17,364 nt of DNA from Ichthyophonus hoferi (Eukaryota; Opisthokonta; Ichthyosporea; Ichthyophonida; Ichthyophonidae). The DNA lies in the NCBI GenBank assembly GCA_002751075.1, contig NAOQ01000224.1, positions 32,635-49,998 on the forward strand. Direction: 5' to 3'. Shown piece after piece: positions 1 through 16,722 of the stretch (the stretch's first letter is position 1; every line of letters starts with the position of its first letter). A program made the position numbers and the translations under genes. The notes beneath the pieces were generated by a model that made no database searches, was not told the DNA's origin, and saw only the letters and a program-made list of their open reading frames with translations.

Positions 1-198
1 AAAAAAAAAAAAAAAGTATGAAAAATAAATATCCGAGGTAGTATACTGGGTCTTATACTCTCTTCTCTCTTATCCACATGTAATTGGCTGGTAGGTTCGT
101 TTATCCCAGTAGATTTGCTTGAAAAAAATTTGCTTTAAAAAAATTGAAAATTAAGTTAAATAAAACATAAAAAGAAACCCTGAGCAAACTAAGCCAGA

Positions 199-225
199 AT
201 AGATTAGATTAGATTAGATTAAATT
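199..225. repeat. TTAGA pentamer repeat
   Basis: About five units, directly behind the putative stop codon of the small gene at 229. Confidence 0.9.
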
Positions 226-228
226 GGA

Positions 229-1658
229 CTAGATTAGCTTACTAGGGTCTTCTCGGTATGGTCTATATTTGGCTGGCGTCATCTTTAGATCATCCGTTGT
301 CAAGGAGCGGTTGGTAGGTGTTTCTGATTCGACATTTTGATCCACATAGAAATATAGGTTGGGACCTGATGAATAATATATGTGAGTATATATACTGATT
401 TGACAAATTAAAACCTTGCATTAGAGCTCATCAAAGGCAATGATTCAAAGCAGGCGTGATAAAAAAGATAAAAGGAGTAGGAGGGGGAATATGATTGGAA
501 GGAAATGGGGCCTTTCCCTTCAAGACATACAGTAAAAGGACCTTTGTAGAAACACTATTGGTAGTCTATACAATCTATAAATAACTGTCAGTGAGATCGA
601 TTATAAATATCTTAGTCCCTTTATGAGTATAACTACCCAATGAGCAGATACATGTAAGTACTATTAACCAATAAAGATTTCACAAATAATAGCCTAATAT
701 AGCCTCTAGTACACGGAAGACAATATACAATTTTCATATGTAGACACATGCATTGACATACCAGTACATCATTCTATACACGCAGTAGCATTATACTGCT
801 AAATATACATACATACATATAGATATAGATATAGATATAGATATAGGTTGTACAAAACAAACCAGAAAGATATGTACAATCATACGTAGTAATATGTAAT
901 TGGAGTTTCCTTTAATGTGTTGTATTTTCAAAAGCGGCAACATTATTCAAAAGAAAATATATATTAAATTTTAAAGTGTATTTCTTATTACATCGATTTC
1001 CCTATTACAAAAACCAGTGTAAGCACAACAACAACGTTTCAAAAATATGCACATTCGTTTTCCAACGCGAGCATTACTTGTATATACACATATATTTATT
1101 AGTACTGCCATAAACAAACACATCCATATATATAGGAGCCATATATTATAATAAACGCAAACATGCGACCTGTCAAACTAAGCTAAGTTATGAGCTAATC
1201 CTCTCTCACCTATCATCATACAGCTATCACATATATATATATATATATATATATTAAAGCCATTTCTTTGCTCTCTTTCAAGTGCTTTTCATATAAAAAC
1301 ATTTATAACTATAAATATTTCTTATATTATATTTCTCTCATTACGTTACAAGAAACTTTCTACTATAAGCTTTATGAAATATACTATTATAATGTAGAGT
1401 ATAATATAACATAGTGCCATAGTGTAGCATATAATAAAATATACCGTTACAATGTAGAGTATAATAAAATATAGTGTTATGGTATATAGTGTAGAGTGTA
1501 ATATAATACAACCCAACCATAAGCCCAACAAGTAGACAACATTAAAAGATAAAAGGAAAGAGGAATGCAGAGTCTATAATAAGAGAATATAAGAGACAGG
1601 TAGTATGAGAAATCTTACCTAACGTCGTTGTTCTTTCTTTATTAGATAATCGTACCAT
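229..1658 (-). CDS. possible small two-exon gene, 58 residues, function unknown
   Basis: I do not recognise this protein. Exon 1 (1619-1658) starts with ATG in a good context (A at -3, G at +4) and reads MVRLSNKERTTTL before the donor G|GTAAGA. Exon 2 (229-365) follows the acceptor TTCATCAG and gives 44 codons to TAG. Its sequence contains PNLYFYVDQNVESE near the start and MTPAKYRPYREDPSKLI at the end. Exon 1 leaves one base and exon 2 begins with two, so they join in frame (Gly14). The 137-bp exon is richer in G+C than its flanks, and its residues look soluble and charged rather than like random AT-rich translation. The implied intron of 1253 bp matches the size of HIS3 intron 3. A further in-phase exon could lie between them, or exon 1 could be unrelated. 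Two other frames of exon 2 are also partly open, so this stays tentative. Confidence 0.35.
806..846. repeat. ACAT and GATATA simple repeats
   Basis: Three ACAT units run into four to five GATATA units. Confidence 0.9.
1381..1505. repeat. imperfect duplication of about 60 bp
   Basis: Two diverged units share the core AATGTAGAGTATAATA (near 1391 and 1451). Together they create the 61-codon Tyr/Ile-rich open frame on the minus strand at 1346-1531, which I treat as a repeat artefact. Confidence 0.6.
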
Positions 1659-4600
1659 AATGGCTATGTCCGTGTATAATCGGGGTAAAAGGGATTTGAT
1701 GATTTTCAAATATTAGATGTCTGCTTACTCTGTAATTGCCTAATAGTACTTGGTATTATATCTAAATTCTTTCAAAGTTTCCATCTTTTTATGACATGAC
1801 CGACTGTGTGTGGTAAACTTTCTAGTTCTTACGAGGTGGGAATGAGTGCAATACCTAACTAACTGTCAGTTTTTTTCTGTTATACTCAATAGGTCATATA
1901 GCCATGTGAAAAGAGATCCCCTAAAAATATATATTCATTTATTTACAGTGTATGATTGTAGCGTAGTGAGTATAGTTTAGTATATTACTGGAACACATAA
2001 AAACGAGTGCTTGATTTTCACACGCTATATAACCCTGCCATAGTAATAGGTAAATATTTCCCACCCCAAATAGTGAACTAGGTTAGGCTGTCAATGCAAT
2101 GCAATGAGTGGGTAGGTGGCTCAAAATTTAAATTTGAATTAATCGCCCGCCTAACCAATAAATCGCTAAAATATCTAAATATGGTAATTCAATCGCTTTG
2201 GCCTAGAACGTCTTTACCTAGTTGAACGTTCAGAATTGTAGTTTTTGTTGCTTCGCTTTTAATATAATACAGTTTGCTTCTTCATTGTTTAAACAGTTGC
2301 CGTTCACGTAAAAATATTGATAGCTTATTACTTATTGGTTTTTATGTCACCTTAAAGAACACAGGAATTGGGCAATTTAACTCTTAAAATGGTTAATATT
2401 TTGGTTAAAATACAAAGCAAACAAGCCCCAGTACTAAGGATCAAATCTTCGACTAGGAATAGGTCAACACACTTAACTTTCTTGGCTTCAATACATATAA
2501 AAACCTCACTCTGTTCTTCTACAGTAGTCTACGCTAAAAGATTGATGTTAAGTAATTTAAGATCCTGGTAGCAGTCAGGTACTATTGGTTGCAATTGATT
2601 AGCGATTAAATGCAAAAAAGAAACGCTTAAAATCTACCATAGATGTTAATGAAATTGCAAATTTTGTTTTTTGATAGTTGCATATTTTTCAGAGGAACGA
2701 CTGTGTTTTCGTCGTTATCGCTACTTTCGTATCAATAATCTGGTTGGTGGTGGCTTTAATGAGTAGAGAGGTTTAGTATAATTGCATTTTTATCATACCT
2801 TTTGATAATAATATTATTATTATTAGAACTTTTATGAAGCAAACAATATCGATTGGTCAATAATTAGCTTAGAGATACGCGATCACACAAGAGATAGTGA
2901 GCCGCTTTGTTTAGATGTGCCAACACTTGGGATATGCGTACAAAATGTAAACAGCAGACTAGCTTTTATTCCAAGTGAAACACAATTTTATTTAATTCGT
3001 TTCCATTTTCCTGTCGCCAATTTAGTTATTATCGCTGTAGGTACATAAATAACTATAGAATCAGTTATTTTCATTATGTTTACACCCTATTTATAGCCTC
3101 AAGGGAAAATTAGTGTGTTTTTGGAAGGCTTAGAACTTTTATATTTTAAGTGCATAAACGTCGCATTTTTTTAATTATTATTGCTTGTAATAGGATCTTT
3201 TATTCAATACATCTAAAAAAGGATTGAATACACCATTATCTACGAATAGGTTTAATTTGTAAGGACGGCAATGATTTGAATTGTAGAATATTACTTATTT
3301 TTTTATCCTGGCAGAGATAACGAGTGCATTAAGGCTTGTGGTTATTTTTTATTTTTCTTCTGCTATGTTTACATTTTACCCTTACTATTTACGCCTGCAC
3401 ATACATTAAAGGTGTATATATTTTTAATTGTATTTAATTTTTATTATGCCGGTGAACTGTATATTATTCTATAGAATTATAATGGAGTATATATAGTAAG
3501 ATTGTAAGAGAACATATCAATTATTAAAATGTTTTTTGCAATAGCTTGCCCCCTTTTTAAAAAAGCACTGTAGTCTGATTCACCTATTTTTAATAATTGC
3601 TTGCTACATAGTCCAGCAAATGAAGGAGAGAATCCACTCTATGTTATATGATACACCGTGTTATTGATAATACTATATGATGACTACTGGAATAAAAACA
3701 TGCCTTAAACCAGCATTCTCCGAAACATGTGGTCATATAACCTGTACCCATAAATACAAACATACAAGCAGCAAACACACTTTATGTTAACACAATCACG
3801 TATAGAAACGGGTTGTCATATATAGATAGTTCTGTTACTCGTACTAAGTTAATGAGTCCTTTGAACACTTGTTTTTTATTGTTTAGGTTAAGATATTTCT
3901 GTTCTATTTGTATTTATGTTAATGTTTTTGCTTTAATATACCTCTGAATAATTTTATAATCAGGCCTATGACGTTAGTACTCCGGAATAGACGTTTAGTG
4001 CATAAATATAGGTAAATTACAAGAAACTTTATGTAGAAGTTTATTTACCAGTATGTTTACAAATGGAATATCTTATTTGTCTAAAATAAGTTAAGTTCTC
4101 TTTGCGTAGCAGACCTATTGGGTAATAGTTCAGTTATAGAATATTTCATTGGATATTAGTTAACTTAAAAAGTGGAGTTATCGGTAGGCTATAATACTGC
4201 TATTCATACTCAATTATATAATCCAAGTCCTCGAACATAGTCTGGACTGGAATTTATTTAACACTAAAAGTAATAAGCTTTACATATATGTTATTATGGT
4301 AAATTCAATTCGAGTAATAACTGTTAATAAGACCAAGTAAGGTTGAAACTAGAGAATTTTACTGCAATTATACTAAGTAAGAAAGACCTTTTTTAAAAAA
4401 AAAAACAAAAAAACAAAAAAAAAAAGTTTAGAGTGGAGTCACCAGCAGACCCTAGTGACATAATTTTCAGTGCTTATTAGAATCCAACTTCTACTGTCAA
4501 TGACTTCAAAGTTACAGACGACGTGCTGGTTTCTAACCACTATAATACTCGTTCTGTACATGGAATTCTTCACAATAAACCTTATGTATCTGTATTTAAC

Positions 4601-5268
4601 TTATGTATCCGTACGGATTATATTTGAAATACATCCGTGAACACTACTAGTAATTTCTGTGTGGTACATAAGGGGCTTTGGGATATATAGCACATGAAAA
4701 CTATTAGACATAAACACGTATTCTGTTACTGTTTTGCTGCTAATACATATAGGTATTGATATCAACAAATGCGTCATAACATATGCATAAAGCATTATTA
4801 TCCACTCATCCCCTATTTGTTTAAAGTGAGTATGACAAGATGAAGTCCGATACAATATCATTACAAAGAAAATAAAAAAACCTGTAATAGTAATAATAGT
4901 ACTATATATATTATATATTAAGACAGAAATAAAAGATATTATTTTCATTGTCCATTCCCCAAATTGGCATATTGAACCAATTTATACAATATCCAGACTT
5001 GCCTATTACTTCATAAAACATAACCTTGTCCCTATAACACCCTAGTTTGGTTCTAGCTGTATAGAGTGACCAAATATATCTTAATTATCATTGTACTAGC
5101 AACCCGAAATGCACTGGTTAATTTGTTTTACAAATTGTTAATGACCCCTGTACATGACTACAGGTTAAGAATACTAGTGGCTTATGCATTTGCAATAATA
5201 TATGAACTAAGTAGTAGATGTGCCTGTATGAGGTTAAGATCATTGAAGTCCTTGGTAACTATTGTTTC
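1659..5268. other. 3.6-kb stretch with no supportable gene
   Basis: I read both strands here and found no exon chain I can defend. Two G+C-richer patches were examined: 2692-2776 and about 4430-4620. In each, several frames on both strands stay open together, which points to chance scarcity of stops and not to coding. The longest open frame in the window (4601-4948, minus, 115 codons) lies here, but it is composed of Ile, Tyr, Ser and Thr in the manner of AT-rich noise. An A-rich tract is present at 4393-4426. The stretch could hold decayed mobile elements or distant exons that I cannot recognise. Confidence 0.5.
4393..4426. repeat. A-rich tract with interspersed C
   Basis: Runs of A broken by single C bases. 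It resembles the tract at 6333-6373. Such tracts can be the tails of retroposed sequences, but no element body was recognised next to it. Confidence 0.7.
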
Positions 5269-8200
5269 TTAAATGATCCCCTTTGTACTAGGTATATCCT
5301 TAGTATCAGTCAAAGTAGTAGCAGCTCTAATGGCAAGTGCAAGGGCTTTGAAAGCAGCTTCGGCCTTGTGATGGTCGTTTTTTCCCTATATACATTGATA
5401 AGGTGGTAGGCATGCATGTCAGACATAACTATGGCTACATATACAGCATAGGAAAAGTAACTATATTTTAAATTGTCCCATTAATTAATGCTGGTTTCTG
5501 ATGTATTCTGCATATAAAATGTATAATTCAAAGGTATAGCAGCTCTGTCCGAAACAGATTCGAAAAACACGATTCTGTAGTGATAATGAATAAAGGCTAT
5601 ATTTTCGTTTTAAATCATCTGTCTGCAAATGTCGGCTGCCACCTTAAACATGAACGCAATAGTTACTAAACAGCCTAAAATCAACAGTACATGTATACAC
5701 ATTACTGCCAGTAATAAATATGTAGGCGTCCGGTTATAGGTTTAGGCAGAATATATATATGAACGCCTATTATTAGATAAGTGTACGTTCTGTATATATA
5801 TACCTTCGCAGTACATAGACGTGTTATAAAACAACATGCATAAAGGACAAGAAAGGCCAGTGTCAAACATCATGGATGAATATATATATGAAAATAAATA
5901 ACTATATTTAAACCACCTTTTAATATGATTTTACGATCATTGTTATTGCATATACGCCCATAATAGTTGAAAGAATCAGTAAGTAGTTGAAAGTATAAAT
6001 TAACGGGTGATTGATACGTCTTTATATAATTTTAATTTAGATTAGGGTTTGTATTCATATGTATGTATATGTAAATTGGGGAAGAGAGAAAGGGGGCATC
6101 TAAATATGATATACAGAAATATGAATAGATGAGTCGTATCATAATGGAAAGACAAAGAAAAATAAACGAATAAAAGAGAAACAAGAAGAGGTAATTGGGG
6201 AAAGGTCATACAAAGTAGTTATGTAAGTAAAAATAATAATTACATGAATAGAGAACAAGATAAACTTAAAAAATAAAAATAAAAATAACATAGTAATAAA
6301 TGAAAGTACCATTATAGATCAACTGATTGTATTATGAAAACAAAAAAAAAAACAAAAAACAAAAAAAAAAACAATGAGTGCGAATTAAATAGTGTATGAA
6401 TACAGTAATACCCGGTGCCATTCTAGCAAAAGATAAACATATTTGTTCATTGTACATTAACAGATTTACTAAGGGTGGTATATTGAATTCTGTATACGTT
6501 ACTTCTCGCTATGGTAATCACGGTCTGGTCTACCAATATACATTTATAATATTTCTTTATACACTTTTACTTTAAGTATAGTAGGTAGTAATGCCATAAA
6601 TGAATGTGGATAAGTGATAGATGATTGACTGTACCTTGATTACATCTACATGAAGTGTGATGCCAGCCGTGCTAGCAAAGGATTCTAGGAAATGGGGCAA
6701 CATTTCCGTAGCCATAGTACCTGAAAAAGTTAAATTATGAGATATACCAGAAAAAAATAAGAATGTAAATAAGAGAATAACAAGTAACAAATGAAATATT
6801 TTAGACATGCATCCATATATCTCTAGAATATGTATATGTAGTTTGTGTGTATACACGTCAATATTGACACTTACATCTATGTGCGTGGTTTATATATAGC
6901 ATTAATCACATGTAGGTCACATATAGTAGCATTATGATTATAGATATATGTGCGGGCTCTTGAATGTTAGTGCTCAACTTGGAGGGATAAGAAAAAAGAA
7001 AAAAGAAACACTCAAAATAAAAATAATTAATTATAATAGTAATTATAAATAAACACAAAGTAGAGAACGAATTGTATATAGAAATAATGGTAGATGGAAA
7101 AAGTATCTGTGGGAATAAGAAAATTAAAATGAGGGATGGGGAAGAGAATAAGATAATTGTCAAAGAAAACACAAAAAAGCAAATAAATAGTAGGGATTAA
7201 TAAACATAAGCATCCTACAATTAATATTTGCAATATAATGTTTGAAAATAGTAAATAAAAATGTCGATTTAAACTCTCATAAACGATTGCATGTATGGAT
7301 AGGTCCAACAAAATAGCCAAAAACAAATATTTGACTGAATAATTTTAAAGTTTTTACTGTTGAAAGCAAATTTGTGATGCCAATATATAGATACATGCAT
7401 ACATACATGCAGGTCACAAACCTATCATCTCTCTCTTCAGATTTAGATTAATATCAGTACTTGGGCGGCCTGATATATCTACTACCGCTCTTGCTAGAGC
7501 TTCATCTAGCGGGGCGTAGGCAAAGCCAAAGCGGGCAATTCCACGGACTTCCCCTAATTCTCTTTTAAATGCTGTGCCCAGGACCAAGCCACAATCCTCG
7601 ACAGAATGATGGTCACAGACATGTAGATCACCCCTGCAGTGAAGGCTTAGGTTCCATCTAGCAAAAGATAAAAGGACAGAACAAGGGAGGAGTTGGAATG
7701 AGAATAAGAAATATAAGTAATCAATGGCATGGCTTGAGTAAAGTAATGCAGTTGCTAGTATATTTGTTTTGGAGTATGCTTCTTATATCTTCCAGGATAT
7801 AACTCTAAGTAGAGTTACAGGAATCTGATGATTAATAATGTGAAAATATGTGACCTCTTGTAACATGCATGCAAAGGTTGAAATATTGCTTTTTAACGGA
7901 GTTAAATTAGGTTAGATGTAGATGTAGATGATTGTACGTGTAGAAATGAAGATAAAGAAATATGCAATAGGAAAAGAAAGAAAGAAAGTGTATGTGCATA
8001 CAACATGGGCATACTGGTGTTATAAATAAAATATAAGCAGTCCGATGTATTGTAACATTATAGAAATCATTCATTCTTATTTCCTTCGCATACTAAATCC
8101 TATAATTATGAAACAATATAAATGATGGGGGCGACCGTTTGAGTTTGTACTAATCTTTAGGTTATATAAGTTTATATAAGTATATATACCTTAATAAGGA

Positions 8201-8656
8201 TTGTCTTCATGCATAGGGCTTGTATTAGAAAAAAAGCATATTGATTTAATTTAAATGGTTCTTGATACAACGTTTCAAATATGTTTTAACCTATTTGTAC
8301 TCCGTGTATGCAAGGGTATACGATAAAATACCACTCAGTTCGGTATTCCCTTAATTCTAAATGGATAGAAGCCAGAGGGTCCGGGCCTGTCTCTACTGAA
8401 TTCCGACAGATTGTACTTCATATTTTGTCTTCATATTTTGTTATAAATATACATATAACTATATGTAAGCTTATTTATAGAGTAAAATAGGACTTGTAAA
8501 CGGTAGGAGTGGAGCCCACCTAGCATGTTTTGCAAGTGCAGTAAGCATGTGGTCTAGAAATCCTATACCAGTGTCAACGGTCGAGTCACCGTTGCCATAT
8601 AAGCACAGGGTTATTTCGATGTCAGTCTCCTTTGTTTTACGCTGAAAAGTTACCAT
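5269..8656 (-). CDS. HIS3: imidazoleglycerol-phosphate dehydratase, spliced from 4 exons
   Basis: This enzyme (EC 4.2.1.19) converts imidazole-glycerol phosphate to imidazole-acetol phosphate in histidine biosynthesis, using two Mn ions. Exons in transcript order are 8520-8656, 7422-7657, 6635-6720 and 5269-5385, giving 576 bp and 191 residues. That is close to the compact bacterial form and shorter than yeast His3 (about 219), because the N-terminal loop is brief. Visible motifs are KETDIEI (9-15), TGIGFLDHM (29-37), the first metal motif [10 protein letters not shown] (58-67), PLDEAL (95-100), the HFLESF strand (134-139), LHVD (147-150) and the second metal motif [13 protein letters not shown] (154-166), ending PSTKGII. 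It is monofunctional, with no HisB phosphatase domain. I chose the ATG at 8656 because homology begins at once after it and it has A at -3 and G at +4. An in-frame ATG at 8728 would add 24 residues unlike the family. Confidence 0.95.
5524..5685 (+). repeat. dispersed repeat, copy A, in HIS3 intron 3
   Basis: This matches copy B (9494-9670) in the same orientation. The best segments are 5542-5585 against 9529-9572 (44 positions, no gap, most differences being C/T or A/G), sharing CTGTCYGARACAG and TTYTGTAGTGATA, and 5633-5685 against 9616-9670, sharing CGGCTGCCACC, AACATG and CARSCTRAAATC. The middle is more diverged and has small gaps. No tRNA-like internal promoter, terminal inverted repeat or coding capacity was seen, so the family is unassigned. 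Confidence 0.6.
6333..6373. repeat. A-rich tract with interspersed C, in HIS3 intron 3
   Basis: Runs of up to 11 A separated by single C bases, in the same style as 4393-4426. No flanking duplication or element body was seen. Confidence 0.7.
6721..7421 (-). other. HIS3: HIS3 intron 2 (701 bp), unusual donor
   Basis: The donor reads ATAG|GTTTGT, which departs from the GTAAGN/GTATNN form of most other introns here, and the acceptor is CTTTTTCAG. The join restores the family sequence KRE-MIG-TMATEM in frame. The body is AT-rich and contains A/G-rich stretches around 6988-7010. I see no gene in it. Confidence 0.85.
7658..8519 (-). other. HIS3: HIS3 intron 1 (862 bp)
   Basis: The donor is GTGGGC after residue 45 plus two bases, and the acceptor is TTTTGCTAG. 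Splicing restores Arg46-Trp47. A short G+C-richer patch at about 8355-8410 stands out from the AT-rich background. It carries a 60-codon open frame on the plus strand (8308-8490), which I do not regard as a gene. No repeat family or RNA gene was recognised in it. Confidence 0.85.
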
Positions 8657-9029
8657 TATTGTGTTGCAGAAGGTGTACAGCACAAGATTTGTTTCTGCTA
8701 CAGTTGACAAAAATATATAGACATGCAAGTATTATGGGTGGAATAGGAGTGTTAATATTCGATTTCAAGCTTAACATCAGAAACGGTTTATGAAACCTTG
8801 CAGGAATTAGTTGGCACGCTCTCCTCTCTATGACCAGTATTACATAACTGTTATAGTTGGAAATTGAGCTGCAAAACTACTTAAAACTACATATAACATA
8901 AAAGATATATATACAACTATATTGACAGATAATCTTTGTTCTGTACTGTACGATTGTTAAAAATGTGACTATCTATATTCCGATCGGATAGCACTCGCCA
9001 GATCATAGGCTAAAAAGATAGATAGATAG

Positions 9030-9130
9030 CTTCCTATTGGTGTAATATATATTTTCTGGTCTATTTTGTTTTTAAGATACACTCATCATATAACTGGGTA
9101 ACAATAAAATAGTCAGGGACTTCCTATTGG
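9030..9130 (-). promoter_or_regulatory. paired CCAAT-type boxes upstream of HIS3
   Basis: The 11-mer CTTCCTATTGG occurs on the plus strand at 9030-9040 and again at 9120-9130, exactly 90 bp apart. On the HIS3 strand it reads CCAATAGGAAG, about 380 and 470 bp before the ATG. CCAAT boxes are bound by the conserved NF-Y/HAP complex. Assigning that role here is inference. The pair could instead be a short duplication, since both are followed on the plus strand by similar T-rich sequence. Confidence 0.3.
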
Positions 9131-9493
9131 CCCATAGGATTTTTATTTTGTTTGTTTATTTTTCTATGTTTTGCAACCCATAGCCAGTGTTGCTATCACT
9201 CTCTTGCTCAGATTGTTATTATTTTTAAAGTTGAACAATTTACTTCCTTCTTGCGATGCATCCAGAATTGGGCATATGAAAGCCTTTTGGAATAATTTAG
9301 AAATATGAAAGCGAAATCAAGGCTCTATTCGAACACGCATATAAATATGTATACATGTTAGGTTATATCTCAATTCAAGCACATGTCTTGGGACCGTTCT
9401 GTTAAATAGGGTTACATATATAACATACACAAATTAACTATAGTTTCATTATCTAACAATTAATGATAGGCTCTGAAGTATTATATATATGAA

Positions 9494-9670
9494 TTATTCA
9501 AAATAGTATATTTAAAAAGTATAAAAAAGTTCTGTCTGAGACAGCTTAGGGACGTTTAATTTTGTAGTGATATTAAACATACAGTTTGTATCCCAAATTC
9601 CCTGCTTACAATAATCGGCTGCCACCCGGAACATGGGGTGATGTAATTATTACACAGGCTGAAATCGACA
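9494..9670 (+). repeat. dispersed repeat, copy B, upstream of HIS3
   Basis: This is the second copy of the element in HIS3 intron 3. It keeps a perfect small hairpin, CTGTC-TGA-GACAG (9532-9544), that is only partly preserved in copy A. The conserved 3' half runs from CGGCTGCC (9616) to ATCGACA (9670). The outer limits are approximate and there is no visible target-site duplication. Confidence 0.6.
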
Positions 9671-10418
9671 CGTTTTTCCATTTTTCATCCATATATACTT
9701 TAAAAGAAAAGGAAGGAATCTCTGACTACAAATCTAATAGACAAATCAAGATAGCACTTGGTTAACCTATATATATAGTAATGAATGACAGAAGAATGTA
9801 TGTATGTATTCCTCCACCAACATAATAAAACAGTGTTGCAAGACCATTCCGTCCAACAAAAAAAAAAAATAGTTTTCAATCAAACATTCATTCTAGAATT
9901 GTATTTTATTGCATTTTCATCAATTTATCTCAAGTTTGATTTTGTTGTTGATTCAACAACAAATACTACATATATATATATGATAGTATAACAGATAAGA
10001 TATGCTGCTTATTATTAAAACGCAGTCTTCATACTAGAAATAAATTTAATAATTACACGTTTATAGTTAAACCAAGTACAGCCCAAAAGTTAGAAGATTA
10101 TAGCTATTAGCCTAGTTACCATATTCTCACCAAACTATACTACGTATGATTGTAATTAAGAAGAAATGGAATAATTGCATTAGATATCAGCATACAAAAC
10201 CAGGTCTGAACACAACAAATCATACAGTATATAGCATAAAACGGACCATCTTTGGCCATTTTATCTTTAATTACTAATTTGGCATCGATATGTATACACT
10301 CTAGACTTCAATTAAGTTCAAAACCACCGAGGGGTCTTGATCATCATAGTCAGTGAATATACAGGGAGGTAAGTAATCGCCAGTAGTTTTCTTTCAGCAA
10401 GAAGCAGAGAACAGACGC

Positions 10419-16693
<6,275 letters not shown>

Positions 16694-16722
16694 TTTTATT
16701 TATATTTCTTTATGGAAAGAAT

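Larger units (their letters stand above)
366..1618 (-). other. putative intron of the small gene, with simple repeats
   Basis: If the small gene is real, this is its intron. It contains a pyrimidine-rich stretch on the minus strand (about 455-520), a GATATA/ACAT run (806-846), an AT dinucleotide run (1230-1254) and an imperfect duplication of roughly 60 bp (1381-1505). No convincing extra exon was seen. A 46-codon open frame over about 425-560 on the minus strand lacks an ATG and does not have the phase needed to join exon 2. Confidence 0.35.
5386..6634 (-). other. HIS3: HIS3 intron 3 (1249 bp), repeat-bearing
   Basis: This is the longest intron in the two confirmed genes. The donor is GTACAG after Lys153 and the acceptor is ATATATAG. 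It holds one copy of the dispersed repeat described at 5524-5685, an A-rich tract near 6333-6373, and otherwise low-complexity AT-rich DNA. No other coding exon was recognised in it. Confidence 0.85.
8657..10418. other. intergenic region between LPD1 and HIS3
   Basis: This interval lies downstream of LPD1 and upstream of HIS3. It holds two CCAAT-type boxes, one copy of the dispersed repeat (9494-9670) and several short AT-rich simple repeats. An AG acceptor-like site near 8701 (minus strand, TTTTTGTCAACTGTAG) could mark a 5'UTR intron of HIS3, but no matching donor was fixed. No AATAAA hexamer is present close behind the LPD1 stop on the minus strand. No open frame here looks like a gene. Confidence 0.6.

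Noticed and set aside
425-560. Minus-strand 46-codon frame next to the small gene, considered as a middle exon
   Set aside because: Its possible donor (AG|GTTTTA) leaves two bases, while the next exon needs one. It has no ATG and is mostly a pyrimidine-rich tract.
2692-2776. Possible terminal exon for a hydrophobic C-terminal segment (plus strand, after TTTTTCAG)
   Set aside because: Another plus-strand frame and a minus-strand frame are also open, and no upstream exon could be found.
4483-4625. Plus-strand 47-codon frame with a FKVTDDVLVS string, slightly like the C-terminal part of a retroelement integrase
   Set aside because: The resemblance is one short string with no neighbouring domains, and other frames on both strands are also open here. 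It is not enough to name an element.
4601-4948. Longest open frame of the window (115 codons, minus strand)
   Set aside because: It is Ile/Tyr/Ser/Thr-rich with no motif, and frames on the other strand across part of the same patch are open too. It looks like chance in AT-rich DNA.
5066-5409. Two overlapping plus-strand frames at the end of HIS3
   Set aside because: One runs antisense to HIS3 exon 4, and the other only touches its stop codon and lies mostly in the flank. Neither has recognisable motifs.
5722-5769. TAGGCGT/ACGCCTA inverted pair in HIS3 intron 3
   Set aside because: Seven-base arms with a loop of about 34 bases are expected by chance, and no element is bounded by them.
8657-8728. 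Upstream in-frame ATG giving HIS3 24 more residues
   Set aside because: The extra residues do not resemble the family, and homology begins immediately after the ATG at 8656.
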